Source of the DNA: Paenarthrobacter sp. PH39-S1
Lineage (GTDB): Bacteria; Actinomycetota; Actinomycetes; Actinomycetales; Micrococcaceae
NCBI RefSeq assembly: GCF_030063245.1
Contig: NZ_JASISR010000006.1
Location: forward strand, 94,294 to 158,293
Direction of reading: 5' to 3'
DNA: 64,000 nucleotides
The position numbers and the translations under genes are program-made. Below the pieces are notes generated by a model. The model worked only from the letters and a program-made list of their open reading frames with translations. It was not told the DNA's origin and did not search any database. How positions within the stretch are numbered: position 1 is the first letter of the stretch; each line of letters opens with the position of its first letter. Below are positions 47,468 to 55,981 of the stretch, piece after piece.

Positions 47468-47698
47468 TTAGCCGGCAGGAGACACCTTACACGATGGGAA
47501 TCCGCGTCCCTTCAGCGCGTCATTCGCGTCATCCAGAAGGTCGCGCCACTGGCTCCCGAACCCCATGGCATATCGCGTCTCTGACACCTGATGCGCCTCC
47601 GCAGATTTGTTATGTCGGGATCGAACGACCTCGACGAGCACGTCGCGAACAGCGTCTGCGTGATCGCCGAGAGCGTCGGCAGGTGATTCGGGAACCAT
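47468..47698 (-). pseudogene. Partner gene of the XRE-ImmA protein, truncated by a stop codon
   Basis: A 76-residue frame starting at the ATG 47698 (AGGAG eight bases upstream) and reading ETRYAMGFGSQWRDLLDDAN, then a TAA after KVSPAG. Beyond the stop, the same frame continues with KLPVVNNCLVYVWRPDV before dissolving into the XRE gene region, so a Tyr codon (TAC or TAT) was probably mutated to TAA and the 3' end lost. I do not recognise the family. It probably formed an operon with the XRE-ImmA gene. Confidence 0.55.
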
Positions 47699-47784
47699 GG
47701 ACAAGGCTCCTAAAGCTGTGTCCGAAGCCGCGCGATCGACGCGGACTCAGCTTCAGGATTACACATATTTCGCGCATTGGCACT

Positions 47785-48704
47785 TTAGTGGAATGCTGTC
47801 CTATCACGCGTGATGGTCACGAGGGTTTTGCGGCCGGCCAGCCCTTCCCAGTAGACCGAGTCTTGTAAATTCTGACGCACGAGGTGCGGGAGCACGGGTT
47901 CTGCAGCTCTACCCCGGACCAGCACGTCATCAAGCGAGGCAATGACATCAAGCACCGAACGCGGCTCGAATTGTCCTGCAAGCCGTTTGGCCTTTAACCG
48001 CACGTTATTCGGCGTTGGCCCAGCGTCAATGACCGAATGGTGCCACAGCCGGATGAGATGCGCACACCGGTTACGCAGGTAAACCAGCGACCTCACACGA
48101 TACGCGAAGCCCGCCTTAGCTACACCGATACTCGTGGCGACTCCATCAGCCAGAGTACCGGCAGCCCCGCGCTCAATGGCCTTCGAGAGCGTGCCAAAAA
48201 CGACCATGCCTCGACGGCGGACCAAACAGGCAGTTCGCCGAAATCTTGGGTGCCACCGCTGGTGGTCCTGTAACGGAGGATGTGACGGTCTTTGCTCCGG
48301 CCGATGTCACGGAGACATGCTTCGACGGTGGGCTCCTCGCTGCCGACGTCGGTATAGGAGTCCTCTTCCAGGAAGCGGCCGTATGGACCATGAACGTCAG
48401 CGACGACACAGGCAAAGTGCGTGCGAATCAATACCTCGGCTCGGGCGAGGGCCTCCGTGAGTGGGCCGCGCAGCGCCTCGTCGTTGTCGCACATCGCGCG
48501 GATCTCATCAAAGGTCATGCCTTCTTCGAACGCGTTGTCACCGAGATGGGGAGCCCGCTGGAAGTACCGCGCGTACCCAGAGAATCGGTAGTAGGTGTTT
48601 GCGCGCAGAAACTCCACACAGCGGTCTTCGCTGTCGATAACAAGGCCACGACTGGATAGGAGATCAACCTGCTCCTCCACGGACAGGTTCGGCTCCCCAG
48701 GCAC
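47785..48704 (-). pseudogene. Abi_2 (AbiD/AbiF-like) abortive-infection protein, frameshifted
   Basis: Two frames together give one Abi_2-family protein of about 305 residues. The N-terminal part has the family opening LSVEEQVDLLSSRGLVIDSE, then RFSGYARYFQR, and reaches LPVWSAVEAWSF. The rest (GTLSKAIERGA, then YLRNRCAHLIRLWHH with the RxxxxH-like motif) is in another frame. The break is at a run of five T on the coding strand (48196-48200). Abi_2 proteins abort phage infection in lactococci; here the gene is interrupted or needs frameshifting. Confidence 0.85.
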
Positions 48705-48828
48705 CCCGGAAAGAAAGAGGCCCCTTCCATTTGAGCTTCAGCGAGAAGCTTGGAAGGGGGTCGATTGATTTCAGTCTAGCTGATGCCGCCGACAGAATCT
48801 GACGGCCAGAGGTTGAACTTGAACTCGA

Positions 48829-48855
48829 CTACACATTGAATCTAAATTCCACCAC
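48829..48855 (-). repeat. Tail motif copy D (VVEFRFNV-stop), followed by a second variant
   Basis: Reads V-V-E-F-R-F-N-V-TAG on the minus strand, about 50 bp downstream of the YoeB stop. Overlapping its stop codon, a second copy in another frame (48809-48832) reads VVEFKFNL, then WPSDSVGGIS and a stop. Confidence 0.85.
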
Positions 48856-48905
48856 ATCGCCGCGGTTACCGAACCTTTGATATGCCGGTGGCCTGTAGCC
48901 TGACG

Positions 48906-49160
48906 TCAGTAATGGTATCGAGCCTGAAGGATAACCAGGTCGTCGCCCTCGACGAGGTACACGAGACGGTGCTCGTCGGTGATGCGCCGTGACCACGCGC
49001 CCTGCGCGCCGTACTTGAGCTGCTCGGGCTTCCCGATGCCGGCGAACGGCTCCCGGAGACACGCGTCAATGAGCGTGTTTATCCGCTTGACGACCTTGCG
49101 ATCCGCCGTCTGCCAGTGCCGGTAGTCCTCCCAGGCGGACCGATCCCAGATCAGACGCAC
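48906..49160 (-). CDS. yoeB: Txe/YoeB-family toxin
   Basis: An 84-residue ribosome-dependent mRNA interferase of type II toxin-antitoxin systems. Signature segments are WDRSAWEDYRHWQTADRK, LKYGAQGAWSRRITDEHRLV (shown partly) and the C-terminal ARYHY with the catalytic His-Tyr. Active-site Glu, Arg and His are in place. GTG start immediately after the antitoxin stop. Likely functional; no damage seen. Confidence 0.92.
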   Translation of the reverse strand: MRLIWDRSAWEDYRHWQTADRKVVKRINTLIDACLREPFAGIGKPEQLKYGAQGAWSRRITDEHRLVYLVEGDDLVILQARYHY

Positions 49161-49412
49161 TCACTCGCGCCTGTCGAGCTCGTGCGCCTCGGTCTCCCCC
49201 GCACGGGCGCGTTCGTAGGCGTCGAGCAGCCTTCGGGCATTGGCGGGCGAGCGAAACAAGTATTCCGTCTCCTTCCACGCCGCGTACTCGTCGGCCGGCA
49301 TGAGAACGGCGTTTCCGTTGCGGGAAACGATCTCAACGGCGTCGTGGTCCTCGTTGATGCGTTCGATGAGCGGGAACAGCGTCTTGCGCGCCTCGCTTGC
49401 ACTAATGGACAT
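49161..49412 (-). CDS. yefM: YefM/Phd-family antitoxin
   Basis: An 83-residue antitoxin. The N-terminal Phd/YefM DNA-binding domain reads SISASEARKTLFPLIERINED, with the second strand VEIVSRNGNAVLMPADEY, and the C-terminal charged tail binds the toxin. The start is the ATG 49412, which sits a few bases after GGGGTC; the longer frame to 49478 crosses the operator. The gene is adjacent and coupled to yoeB. Autoregulation is expected through the palindrome upstream. Confidence 0.92.
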   Translation of the reverse strand: MSISASEARKTLFPLIERINEDHDAVEIVSRNGNAVLMPADEYAAWKETEYLFRSPANARRLLDAYERARAGETEAHELDRRE

Positions 49413-49430
49413 GACAATGACCCCTTTCGC

Positions 49431-49465
49431 AGACCAGTGGTACAACAATATGGTACCACTGGTCT
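49431..49465 (-). promoter_or_regulatory. Palindromic operator upstream of yefM-yoeB
   Basis: A perfect 13-bp inverted repeat (AGACCAGTGGTAC / GTACCACTGGTCT) with a 9-nt AT-rich spacer, 19-53 bp upstream of the yefM start. Position and symmetry fit the site bound by the YefM-YoeB complex for self-repression. Confidence 0.78.
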
Positions 49466-49713
49466 TGAGGTGCCTCAAGGTCGACCGTCAACAGTCGGAC
49501 TGATAACAGCGGAAGCGACTGCGCTGGTCAGGCCGGATGCCTCGGTCTTGGTTGACGACGTCATGGCTGTCTACGACATCAGCAGTCAGACGTTAGACCG
49601 AAACTCAACTACCCCGCGGAGCTCCTGGGCTAGGGATACCGACCGACCACGAACGATGTGCCATGAGTCCTATGATGCAAGGCGCTGTCGATCGGCAGCC
49701 GCAACTCGCTGCG

Positions 49714-50286
49714 TCACCGGACCGATCGTGTGCGCCAAGGACGTTCGAGATCGGGAGGCCAGTAGGACTCAACCAGTCGGCGTCGGCCCGCAAGTACTGC
49801 AACCCACCCGAGCACCGTCATCGAGCTCACCCACAGCCAGCGCGGCGGCCCCGCGATTTGGTATTTACCTCGCTCGCTGACGAGAGCGAGTGACAGCATG
49901 TCGCGGGGTGCCCCGTCGGGTCGTACGCGACCATCCCGCGCGAGTCCGAATGCGACGCGTAGACCACGCTCCATGAACGCACCGGGCTCGCCTGTGATGT
50001 GCACAACCGCGTCCTCACCGGACGAGTTCGCTGGGAAGTGAAACTCGTCCGTGACAGTGAACTCTTCGCCGGGACCAAGTCTCTTCAGCTCGTCACCAAC
50101 AGTGAGGTCGAGGGTGCCCGACTCCACCTGGAACCGTTCGAATCCCGGATGGCGGTGCTTGACCACCGGAAGCCCTCCCGCCGGGAAGGTTATCTCCATG
50201 ACAACCCGTTCCGATGACCGCTCGAGGAACCGCAAGCGTTCACCGGTGATCGGATTGTCGATCACGTCCCATCCCGCAGTCTCCAT
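49714..50286 (-). CDS. Cupin-domain protein with C-terminal membrane segment
   Basis: A 190-residue protein. Residues about 25-110 form a cupin barrel (KHRHPGFERFQVESGTLDL with a probable metal His, then GPGEEFTVTDEFHFP). A hydrophobic helix lies at about 150-170 (WLWVSSMTVLGWVAVLAG), followed by a basic tail. The role is unknown. The gene is separated from yefM by about 250 bp and stands alone on the minus strand. Confidence 0.75.
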   Translation of the reverse strand: METAGWDVIDNPITGERLRFLERSSERVVMEITFPAGGLPVVKHRHPGFERFQVESGTLDLTVGDELKRLGPGEEFTVTDEFHFPANSSGEDAVVHITGEPGAFMERGLRVAFGLARDGRVRPDGAPRDMLSLALVSERGKYQIAGPPRWLWVSSMTVLGWVAVLAGRRRLVESYWPPDLERPWRTRSVR

Positions 50287-50508
50287 CGCGATCTCCAGTG
50301 GTTCTCAGCCTGGTCAATCGTCAGGCTACCTGAATTTCAGGTAGCCCAATCGTAGGACGACCTCGCGTGAGGCACAAGACCGAACTACCTCTGCGTCAAC
50401 TATGTCCGCGCTTCTGCGCGGCGTTCGACAGATCTAACCGAAAGCAGGTTGGGTCAGGCTTTGCATAGAGGGGTCACTGTGGAAGAAATCCCTGGTCAGA
50501 GGAGATTT

Positions 50509-50535
50509 TTACACATTAAACCTAAATTCCACCAC
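50509..50535 (-). repeat. Tail motif copy B (VVEFRFNV-stop)
   Basis: Reads V-V-E-F-R-F-N-V-TAA on the minus strand. An in-frame TGA lies a few codons upstream. It is the end of the 226-bp segment shared with 54721-54947. Confidence 0.85.
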
Positions 50536-50735
50536 CACGTTCCGTCATGGAAAAACCTCTGTTTCACCACGACAGACCCCGCGACGAGACGTTGGCGTAG
50601 CGAACCTCGGAACGCCGGATTCGTCTCGGGAACACGCGCCGGGCGGGGTTTGGTTCGGCGATGTGTGCGTTCGTTTGGCCGCGTCAGGACCCGCTAAGGT
50701 TCGCGTTCCGGCCCTCGAACTTGGGGAATCCGTCC
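50509..50735. repeat. 226-bp dispersed repeat, copy 1
   Basis: Shares about 226 bp with copy 2 (54721-54947). Identical landmarks in the same order are TGCGTAGCGAACCTCG, GTCTCGGGAAC, GATGTGTGCG and CCTCGAACTTGGGG. The copies differ at many positions, so the duplication is not recent. No coding potential is certain. Confidence 0.8.
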
Positions 50736-50918
50736 ATGCGTGCACCCCGGCCCGTGTGAATCGCAGAGCGGTTTTTGGGCTCTGTGTCAGCTTGTGGCGG
50801 TTGACGGCCAACGGCAAGCCAACAGAAACCCCGAGTCAGGAAGGGAACCCCCTGCGGCATGGTTCGTTAGGGGATCGGCTACCGGGCATCTGTCCGTAGC
50901 TTGCCTAGAGTCGAACGC

Positions 50919-51066
50919 ATGGTCAACGTTGTTAGCGACGCGTATTCGAGCAGGGCGGCGGAATACGTCGAACGCTTTGCTTCAATGGGTGCTGCGCACC
51001 CTTCAAATCGTCAACGGGTGGTGAATTGGGCGAATGGTATCGAGGGACCGGTACTCGATGCTGGTT
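50919..51066 (+). pseudogene. SAM-dependent methyltransferase, N-terminal remnant
   Basis: The first 50 codons encode AYSSRAAEYVERFASMGAAH and reach the SAM-binding motif I, GPVLDAGC, exactly where the family continues with GPGH. Here it continues with DHDAEDLEI and the frame ends at 51128. The remaining three quarters of a class I methyltransferase is missing. Confidence 0.7.
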
Positions 51067-51129
51067 GCGACCACGACGCCGAAGACCTCGAGATTAGCTC
51101 GGACGCGAAGTACCGCCAGGAAAACTAGA

Positions 51130-51738
51130 ACTCACCGCGTCGCCACACGTAGAAAGGTCATGAGACCAAACCCTCATCGTGAGGCGACTCTAAACGGTCG
51201 TCGGCGTCGTTCATCCAGGCGAAGGCTGCAGTTACTGCATCCTCGTCAATCCTGAGGATGCGCAGTCCGTGCTTGCGAGCGAGTAGAACTGGTCGACCCA
51301 GGCCCGTAGCCAACTCGACGTTGCCTCCCCGGTTCAGCGACAGGCTGGGAATGAGGTGAATACCGTGGAGAACATTTAAACAGGGCTCCATCGAGTGCGT
51401 CTCGACTGACCACCATTTCGAGTGCGCCACCCCACTAGACGCTGTACCTGGATTCGAGCTACTCCAGGCACCTGAACCGCGAGGGTCTCTACATCGCCGC
51501 CGAGACGGTGGAACGCAAGGCCGGCGCGGCGGCCGCCGGCAAGCGCCGTGGCCGTGGTGCTGCGCCGGCAGACAAGGAATTTGCTGCCGCTGCTGTCTGA
51601 GTTGTTGTTGGGATTTCCGCAGCCTTCGTCGATAAAGGGCAGATGCTGCGGAAATTCCGCAATGTATAAGACGTGCGCGTAACAAGAATCAGCCCGTGGC
51701 ACGATGAGAAGTACAAAAACAATTAGGGGGAATTTGTT
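51130..51738. other. Remnant-rich stretch before the 837-residue membrane protein
   Basis: About 600 bp. A minus-strand frame at 51158-51391 (77 residues, HLIPSLSLNRGGNVELATG) and a plus-strand 3' end at 51439-51600 (SSYSRHLNREGLYIAAETVE, ending with a Lys/Arg/Ala-rich tail) look like coding remnants, but I cannot name either. The promoter of the next gene must lie at about 51640-51730. Confidence 0.4.
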
Positions 51739-54252
51739 GTGACTGAACCGCATTATCCGCAGACCGGGTCATCCGGACCAACCAATGAGGCGCCTGACAG
51801 GCCGATCACTGGCAGCGCAGGGAACCGTGACCATATAGAACCTGGGTCGGGCGCTGCACCAGCGTCCACCCTTCTGAAGTCTTTCGACTACAAAACTCTG
51901 ATCCCCGGGGCCCTGGTCGGGGCCATTTCTTATGTGGCGGTTCTGATCAGCGCGGTCCTCTTCTTGATTCTGGCGTTGATCGGCATCAGCGCCAGTAACG
52001 GTGGCAACACCGAGCTACCGTCAAGTTCAGTGCTTCCCAATGGCGGCGCGGTGCCGTCGCCGTGGTCCCTGGTAGGGCAGCTGGCTGTCCAACTGGTCGT
52101 CATGAGCCAGCTCGGCGCACTTGGTTCGAGCATCGACGCAACCATTCCGTTCATGGGAAACGTGCACGGATCGGCTTCCTTCTTCGCTGTTCCCTTGCTG
52201 CTGACGGCTGTGTCGATCGTGGCGCTGTTCCTGGGCGGGCGGTACGCCGCGAAACGTTCCGCAGCTCAATCAACCACCGGAATCTGGATCGAGTCGGCCA
52301 TCACAGGCCTGGTCTTTACCCTCCTGGTCAATATCATCGGGGCGATTTTCGCCATATCGCTGCCTGTACCGAGCGTAAAGATCAGCCCGGTTGGGGCAGT
52401 GACGTTTGGTTCAGTCCTGGTTGCGCTGGTAATCGGGACGCTCGCGACTTTCGCAGGGCGGGCATCAGTACGCCCCCGTGCGGGTGCCGGTGTTGGGGTA
52501 CGCGCCTCAGTTCGCCGCTCCTTTGAAGCGGTGGCCGTGCACTACGGCGTTTTTCTGGCCATCGCCATCCCCGTTGTTGTGCTTATTCTGGGAATCAAGT
52601 CCGGCTGGCAGGCCACGCTCTCAGCTCCGTTGTGGGCACCCACTGCGGGCTTCTTCATGTTCGGCCTGGGTCACCTCAGCGCCGTCAGTCGCACCTGGAA
52701 TTTTGGCTCCTCAGTGGCTTCATCGTCGAATTCTTCAGGTTCAGACATCAGCTTCGGCTTCGGAAGTGCCCTGGCCCAGTACGGCATCCCGGGTTGGGCT
52801 GGCTGGTTGCTGCTGCTCTTGGCGCTGATTTCAATCCTGGCAACCTCCGTGTTCTGGTACCTGCGCCGCGGACCGGTGGTCGGAAACAAGATCACGGACT
52901 GGGCGATGCTCCCCGCCGCATTTCTCGTTGCCGGGACGCTGATGACGTGGCTCAGCAGCGTTACCGGAACCTTCGACGCCGGTTCACTCGCGTCGGGCGC
53001 CGGCAGCATGACGCTGGCGTGGTGGACCCCGTTCTTCCTGATGCTCTGGGGCGGTGCAACGGAGGCGTCAGCGCGCTATGCCGCACCTCAGCTCAGCAGG
53101 TACGTCCCCTTGGCCATCGCTCACAAGATCGTTCCCGCGCAGCCGGCTGCGACTGCGCCAGCTGCTGTTCCAACCGGCTATGCAGCCCCTGGAGACCATC
53201 CCGCGCTGGCACCGCGGGAGCCGATGTCCGCCCGCACGAAGCGCACTGTTGGACTCGTTCTCGGATCAATCGGTCTCGTGGTTGTCCTGCTCGTCGGTGG
53301 AGTCATCGCTGTCACCATCATCAAGGGCGGCAACGGGCCCGATAAAGCCGTGAACAGCTACCTCCAGGCGCTCCAGAATGGCGAGGCTTCGAAAGCGATG
53401 GCTCTGTCCGATCCTGGCCTGGCCAACGATCAGCGGGTCCTGCTTACCGATGAGGTTTACGCCAAAGCCGGCAAGCGGATTGACGGCTTCGACATTGTGT
53501 CGACGACGGTTTCCGACGACAACGCCACCGTAGTGGCCGACCTGCATCAGGACGGCCGTAAGCAGCAGACGACGTTCAATCTCCGCAAGTCGAACCCTGA
53601 ACTCTTGGACGATCACTGGAAGATGGAGTCGTCCCCGCTCCAGAGTCTGCGCATCACCTCGGACACCCCGGTGCGGACCGTACTGGTCAATGGTCAGGAA
53701 CTCAACGTCGGCCTGGCCGACAGCAGTACTGGCTCCTCAAGCGTGAATTTGCCTGCTTTGCCTGGGGAGTACACGGTGGAATTGCCGTCGTCGGAGAAGT
53801 ATCTGACGGCACCGAAGTCAACCACGCTGGTAGTCATCGGGGGTGCTCAGGCCCCGCCCACCGCCAGCCTCAAGGTGGACGCGTCTGAGGCCCTCAAGTC
53901 GGAAGTCATGTCACAGGTCGACGCCCATCTTGCCGAATGCGTCAAGTCCACTGAAGCCGAGCCGGCCAATTGCCCGCTCAACAACTACAGTTCATCGCGC
54001 TCTTCACGAAACTTCCACTGGACGCTCACGACGAAGCCCACGTTCAGCCTGAACAAGGATCCCTATGGTTCTTCCCCGTGGCGTCTTCGTACGCAGACAC
54101 CCGGGAAAGCCACAGTCAGCTATGAACGGGACAACTCATACGGTTTCGGTACAGCTGAATGGAAGCCCGCTACTGACACAACCTCGGTTTCCATGAGTGC
54201 CAATGTCACCGTGGAGGACGGCATAGTGAAGCTGACCTACAGCAACTATTAG
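51739..54252 (+). CDS. Large multi-pass membrane protein with extracytoplasmic C-terminal domain
   Basis: An 837-residue protein. Residues 1-45 are a polar, Pro/Gly-rich cytosolic stretch; about 55-450 contain some ten membrane segments (IPGALVGAISYVAVLISAVL, LLTAVSIVALFLGG, and others). A last helix at about 500-522 (GLVLGSIGLVVVLLVGGVIA) is followed by a 310-residue outer domain with a DUF4878/NTF2-like segment (AVNSYLQALQNGEASKAMAL). It resembles TcaA-type architecture only in layout. GTG start with AGGGGG upstream, strong terminator downstream. Function unknown. Confidence 0.72.
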   Translation: MTEPHYPQTGSSGPTNEAPDRPITGSAGNRDHIEPGSGAAPASTLLKSFDYKTLIPGALVGAISYVAVLISAVLFLILALIGISASNGGNTELPSSSVLPNGGAVPSPWSLVGQLAVQLVVMSQLGALGSSIDATIPFMGNVHGSASFFAVPLLLTAVSIVALFLGGRYAAKRSAAQSTTGIWIESAITGLVFTLLVNIIGAIFAISLPVPSVKISPVGAVTFGSVLVALVIGTLATFAGRASVRPRAGAGVGVRASVRRSFEAVAVHYGVFLAIAIPVVVLILGIKSGWQATLSAPLWAPTAGFFMFGLGHLSAVSRTWNFGSSVASSSNSSGSDISFGFGSALAQYGIPGWAGWLLLLLALISILATSVFWYLRRGPVVGNKITDWAMLPAAFLVAGTLMTWLSSVTGTFDAGSLASGAGSMTLAWWTPFFLMLWGGATEASARYAAPQLSRYVPLAIAHKIVPAQPAATAPAAVPTGYAAPGDHPALAPREPMSARTKRTVGLVLGSIGLVVVLLVGGVIAVTIIKGGNGPDKAVNSYLQALQNGEASKAMALSDPGLANDQRVLLTDEVYAKAGKRIDGFDIVSTTVSDDNATVVADLHQDGRKQQTTFNLRKSNPELLDDHWKMESSPLQSLRITSDTPVRTVLVNGQELNVGLADSSTGSSSVNLPALPGEYTVELPSSEKYLTAPKSTTLVVIGGAQAPPTASLKVDASEALKSEVMSQVDAHLAECVKSTEAEPANCPLNNYSSSRSSRNFHWTLTTKPTFSLNKDPYGSSPWRLRTQTPGKATVSYERDNSYGFGTAEWKPATDTTSVSMSANVTVEDGIVKLTYSNY

Positions 54253-54316
54253 GACGACAAATCGCCCGACCGGGCCCCTGGCACTACGCCTGTGGCGGTG
54301 TAAGCCAGTGCCAAAA

Positions 54317-54347
54317 AAGCCCTTCCCGGGGTCACCGGGAAGGGCTT
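54317..54347 (+). terminator. Intrinsic terminator of the 837-residue protein gene
   Basis: A perfect 13-bp stem (AAGCCCTTCCCGG / CCGGGAAGGGCTT) with a 5-nt loop, preceded by A6 and followed by CTTT, about 65 bp after the stop codon. Confidence 0.92.
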
Positions 54348-54658
54348 CTTTGTGGCCAGCTCATGCTGCGGTTCCTTTACGGCCGCAGCGGGCGTTGTCC
54401 CGCTGGTCGTCCTTGGCTGCGGCGACGAGGTTATTGCGGCCGTAGCGGTACAACTTGCGCTCTATGGATGGCCACTCCACGCCGCCCATCGGCCCAGCTG
54501 CAACGAACCCTGGTCGAATCTGGGAAGGATAAGGGTCTCCAAAAAACACTGCGCCAAACTTTAGGGGGAGGGGCACGGTCGCCTCAGGATTACACCAAGC
54601 CACTTCCTTGTGCGACAAAATGCTGACGGCATCACTTTGACTGGGCGGCCCGAAAAGT

Positions 54659-54696
54659 GCGATAGCCGCCAGAACAGTGTTCTTAGCGGCTATCGC
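54659..54696. repeat. Conserved hairpin element, copy 1
   Basis: Perfect 11-bp stem (GCGATAGCCGC / GCGGCTATCGC) enclosing a second 6-bp palindrome (AGAACA/TGTTCT). It lies 25 bp beyond tail motif A. On the minus strand it is followed by CTTTT, so it may be a terminator for a minus-strand transcript. A second copy with a compensatory base-pair change is at 57507-57540. Confidence 0.75.
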
Positions 54697-54720
54697 AAAA
54701 GGCCTCAGGAAGGTCAGAAA

Positions 54721-54747
54721 CTACACATTAAATCTAAATTCAACCAC
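54721..54747 (-). repeat. Tail motif copy A (VVEFRFNV-stop)
   Basis: Reads V-V-E-F-R-F-N-V-TAG on the minus strand, preceded by PRLN. Here the frame stays open upstream for about 175 codons through the 226-bp repeat. Confidence 0.85.
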
Positions 54748-54947
54748 GTTCAGTCGTGGAATAGCCTCTGCTTCCCACACGATAGACCCCAAGACGGGAG
54801 GTTTGCGTAGCGAACCTCGACACGCCGGATGCGTCTCGGGAACGCCCGGCGGGCCGCGGGGTCGAGTCGGTGATGTGTGCGAGGGCCTGGCCGGGTCAGA
54901 ACCCGCAAGGTTAGCGTTCCGAAACCTCGAACTTGGGGCCGTCCACT
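54721..54947. repeat. 226-bp dispersed repeat, copy 2
   Basis: Partner of 50509-50735, same orientation. The similarity begins at the tail motif stop codon and ends near CCTCGAACTTGGGG and CCGTCCA. Confidence 0.8.
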
Positions 54948-55264
54948 GGGCCTCACCGGTGCCAACCGGGCACAGCCGGGCCTCGGGGAAGCGCTGGCCG
55001 CCTGCCGAAACGGGGACACCCGCGTCGTGACCACCCTCGACCGCCTGTCCTCCATACGGGGGGGCCACTTCGGTCGGGAGCACTTGCTGTGCCGGTTCTT
55101 CCGGTTTTGCTGCGTCGGCCATGAGCTGGTCAGTGCGTGCCGAGTCCGTCTGGGCGGCTTTGAGCGCGTCGGCGTGCTTGAAGGGTTCAGTGCTTTGTGT
55201 GCGTGTTCGACGCGCGACCCTGTACGGTTCACACCCCCCTCGACCGGGTGGCTAGGCTGGGTGG

Positions 55265-55957
55265 ATGGCAACAGTTATTCTCGTGCGGCACGGCCGAACC
55301 ACAGCCAATGCCACTGGACTGCTGGCCGGTCGGGCCGCCGGTGTCAGCCTGGACCAGATCGGGCGCGAGCAGGCGGCTTTGACCGGAGAGCGGCTCGCGG
55401 CCGTGCCCGTCGTTGGGGTGGTATCGAGCCCTCTCGAGCGTTGTCAGCAGACCGCCCAGCTCATCCTTTATCGCCAGGCTGGCACTCCGTACGCGCCGTT
55501 GGAATCCGATCTTACCGAGTGCGATTACGGCCAGTGGCAGGGCCGCACGCTGAGTGATCTCGCAACCGAAGATCTGTGGTCGGCTGTGCAATCTCAGCCG
55601 TCCTCCGTCATCTTTCCCGGAGGTGAATCCATGGCCGCGATGCAGGCGCGGGCTGTAGCAGCAATTCGCCGCCACGATGCAGCCTTCGAAGCCGAGTACG
55701 GGCCAGGAGCCGTGTGGGTGGCGGTGAGTCACGGTGACGTCATCAAATCAATTGTCGCCGACGCGCTCGGCATGCACCTCGACCTGTTCCAGCGCATTAA
55801 CGTGGGCCCTGCCTCCGTATCGATCGTGCGCTACGGAGCCAGTCGGCCGAGCGTCTACGCGACCAACACCGACGCGGGTGATCTGTCGTGGCTGTCGAAC
55901 GGCATCCACTCTGGCGATGCGCCGGTGGGCGGCGGTGCAGGGCAAAAGGCGCCATGA
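55265..55957 (+). CDS. Histidine phosphatase-family protein (MSMEG_4193 type)
   Basis: A 230-residue member of the branch-1 histidine phosphatases. The catalytic RHG is in VILVRHGRTTANATG (residues 4-18), the second His in VSHGDVIKSIVAD and the acidic donor region at LTECDYGQWQGR. It is the first of a conserved actinobacterial triplet with DUF3090 and SCO1664-family genes, often near mycothiol gene mshC. mshC is not seen downstream here. Substrate unknown. Confidence 0.88.
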   Translation: MATVILVRHGRTTANATGLLAGRAAGVSLDQIGREQAALTGERLAAVPVVGVVSSPLERCQQTAQLILYRQAGTPYAPLESDLTECDYGQWQGRTLSDLATEDLWSAVQSQPSSVIFPGGESMAAMQARAVAAIRRHDAAFEAEYGPGAVWVAVSHGDVIKSIVADALGMHLDLFQRINVGPASVSIVRYGASRPSVYATNTDAGDLSWLSNGIHSGDAPVGGGAGQKAP

Positions 55958-55981
55958 ACCTCATGTGCCTAAAATACTGAC

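Larger units (their letters stand above)
50287..50918. other. Intergenic stretch holding tail copy B and its 226-bp repeat
   Basis: About 630 bp with no supported gene. It contains tail motif B (50509-50535) and the left member of a 226-bp diverged repeat that recurs at 54721-54947. Frames here look like shadows. Confidence 0.6.
54253..55264. other. Intergenic stretch with terminator, hairpin element and repeat copy 2
   Basis: About 1 kb between the membrane protein gene and the histidine phosphatase gene. It holds the terminator at 54317-54347, the conserved hairpin at 54659-54696, tail motif A and the second 226-bp repeat. A minus-strand frame open from about 55250 to the tail stop at 54721 (DSARTDQLMADAAKPEEPAQ) may be a gene remnant, but I cannot identify it. 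Confidence 0.5.

Noticed and set aside
54361..54618. 85-residue minus-strand frame after the terminator
   Set aside because: No recognisable family and no convincing start; left as unannotated sequence.
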